This document shows positions 62,641-64,000 of a DNA stretch of 64,000 nucleotides, one piece after another; position 1 is the stretch's first letter, and every line of letters begins with the position of its first letter. The stretch is taken from positions 3,111,750-3,175,749 of the forward strand of contig NC_054708.1 of the NCBI RefSeq assembly GCF_016097555.1, read 5' to 3'. The notes under the pieces are model-generated. The model saw only the letters and a list, made by a program, of their open reading frames with translations, was not told where the DNA came from and made no database searches. Made by a program: the position numbers and the translations under genes. The DNA is from Gigantopelta aegis. Taxonomy: Eukaryota > Mollusca > Gastropoda > Neomphalida > Peltospiridae.

Positions 62641-64000
62641 AGAAGCTTTGGCTTATTGTAGTAATACAGATGATAATTTCCACGAGCTCGAACCAAGAAT
62701 TCACTACATGTCCATGGAAGACTATTTTACTGTGAATCCATCCAACGAGATACAAATTTCAAAACAAATCACCTTAATTTATAGACAGGGTATGGCGAAA
62801 TTGTTAACGTAGTCAAGACAGTAATAATATGGTTTATAAAATGGTTACATATTGTTATGTCCTTTATATATGTCTGTTGTATGAGCACGGTAGGGGGATT
62901 CAGTAATTGCATGTATGTAGTGTACAATGACTGGTCATTGGTAATGGTAAGACCACTCGTCTAAAATTACATAAAGTTTGTCATTGTGCCCATCCTTCAA
63001 CTGTCGTCATGACGTATATTGATCAACATTCATTGATTTCTGCTTGTATTTTGTTATATTTTTGGTATTAATACATTAATATGCAGAGTCATACAGTGTG
63101 TACATTAGTTTTTTAGTTCATACTTGTAACTTGTATGAACCAAAAACTAATTGCTGTCAATTCTTAAATTAATGAAAATAATATTTACCAAATCTAAAAA
63201 TACTGACATAAGGGTCAGCCTTGAAAATCCTAAAGGTCATGAAAAAAAGTTATGGAAAGTCATTTAAGAATTGACTGCAATTATCTTTTGGTTCATGGAA
63301 GTGTGTACCGAAAAATCGATGTGCTCACTGTATGACTCCATGTATAAGGAGATAAAAAAGTTTTTTCGGTTCATACTTGCATGAACCAAAAAATAATTGC
63401 TGTCAAATCTTATAATTAAATTTATATGCATACTTTAATAATACATAACTGAATTTATTTTGTTTAGCTTTAAATACGCCTGTAGTATTGTTTGTGTAAA
63501 CGTCATTGATACTTATGTCGCATAAGAATGCAAATGTTCATTCACTATTATTTGAATCAGGTGATTTTTTTAAATGACATAATTTTGATAAGCCACGCCA
63601 TGTTCTCTAGCTGCTCTATGCATTATTACAGATCATTTAGTTATATTCGAAGGAATTGTCCCATTTGTGTTTAGTTTATATTTTATGAAAGTGAATGAAG
63701 GGAACATGTCTAGCATTTATGCTGTTGTCGGAACCGGTTAATGTTTGCCAATACTTGTAGAACAGCACTTACATGTAACTTATAGGAGCGAAGTTTTCTA
63801 CATTTCTTTGGCCAACGACCGAATCTCCTGTCATGATTAGTGAAGAGGTTTTTTTGTAATCAATGTCTAGTTAGCTATAGCATTTTCCATTAATTTATTG
63901 TATTTTTTTTTTTTATTGATTTTGTTTCTTTCATGTTTGTTTTCTTCAAAATATCTAAATATGGTTGCCTGAATAATCTGGCTCATTGCACAAAAGTAGT
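62641..64000. other. Intronic DNA at the right window edge
   Basis: At 63105-63410 a phrase with gaaccaaaaa and taattgctgtcaa occurs twice in direct orientation (63135 and 63382) and once inverted (about 63268-63297). It is a small mixed repeat of unknown type. A 69-codon open frame at 62603-62812 starts inside the transposon fragment and shows no domain. Confidence 0.45.

Noticed and set aside
62603..62812. A 69-codon frame as a possible MEGF8 exon
   Set aside because: It begins in a transposon end, has no kelch or EGF features, and no convincing acceptor and donor pair.

Overview
The window is eukaryotic, AT-rich and intron-rich. It is almost certainly a mollusc, probably a gastropod. This rests on three things: animal-type multi-exon genes (F-BAR/SH3 protein, SCaMC mitochondrial carrier, MEGF8), tRNA-derived SINEs of the kind I associate with molluscan genomes, and a dense load of short inverted-repeat transposons and minisatellites. 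The species cannot be fixed from the sequence alone.

Layout. 1-522: the last coding exon of a TOCA/FBP17-type F-BAR protein (+), with a 69-bp repeat in the intron before it. 523 to about 19190: long 3' UTR and intergenic DNA between two convergent genes, with several transposons and tandem arrays. 19191-33097: a complete 10-exon calcium-binding mitochondrial carrier (SCaMC, SLC25A23/24/25 family) on the minus strand. All exons join in phase to give 471 residues with four EF-hand loops and three carrier repeats. About 33.1-44.3 kb: intergenic DNA between divergent genes, full of SINEs, a LINE remnant, a 516-bp tandem duplication and a 2.4-kb TTAA-flanked element. 44351-48672: the first three coding exons of MEGF8 (+), encoding signal peptide, CUB, two EGF modules and the first kelch blades. 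From 48673 to the window end lies one MEGF8 intron of more than 15 kb holding nested MITEs, a LINE remnant, a 4.8-kb minisatellite of 65-bp units and a 1.7-kb minisatellite of about 49-bp units.

The three genes are not obviously functionally linked (actin/membrane remodelling, Ca2+-regulated ATP-Mg/Pi exchange in mitochondria, and a large cell-surface signalling regulator). I found no operon, CRISPR array, rRNA or functional tRNA gene.

The most interesting thread is how tandem arrays arise here. Two intronic minisatellites in the SCaMC gene include copies of the neighbouring exon's own splice site (about 26 acceptor modules before exon 2, and donor copies after exon 7). Two others appear to be amplified pieces of transposons (the 65-bp array from the core of a TTAA MITE, the 31-bp array from a SINE tail). 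Several transposons can be delimited precisely from target duplications. One TA-flanked element has its empty site preserved in a paralogous repeat elsewhere in the window.
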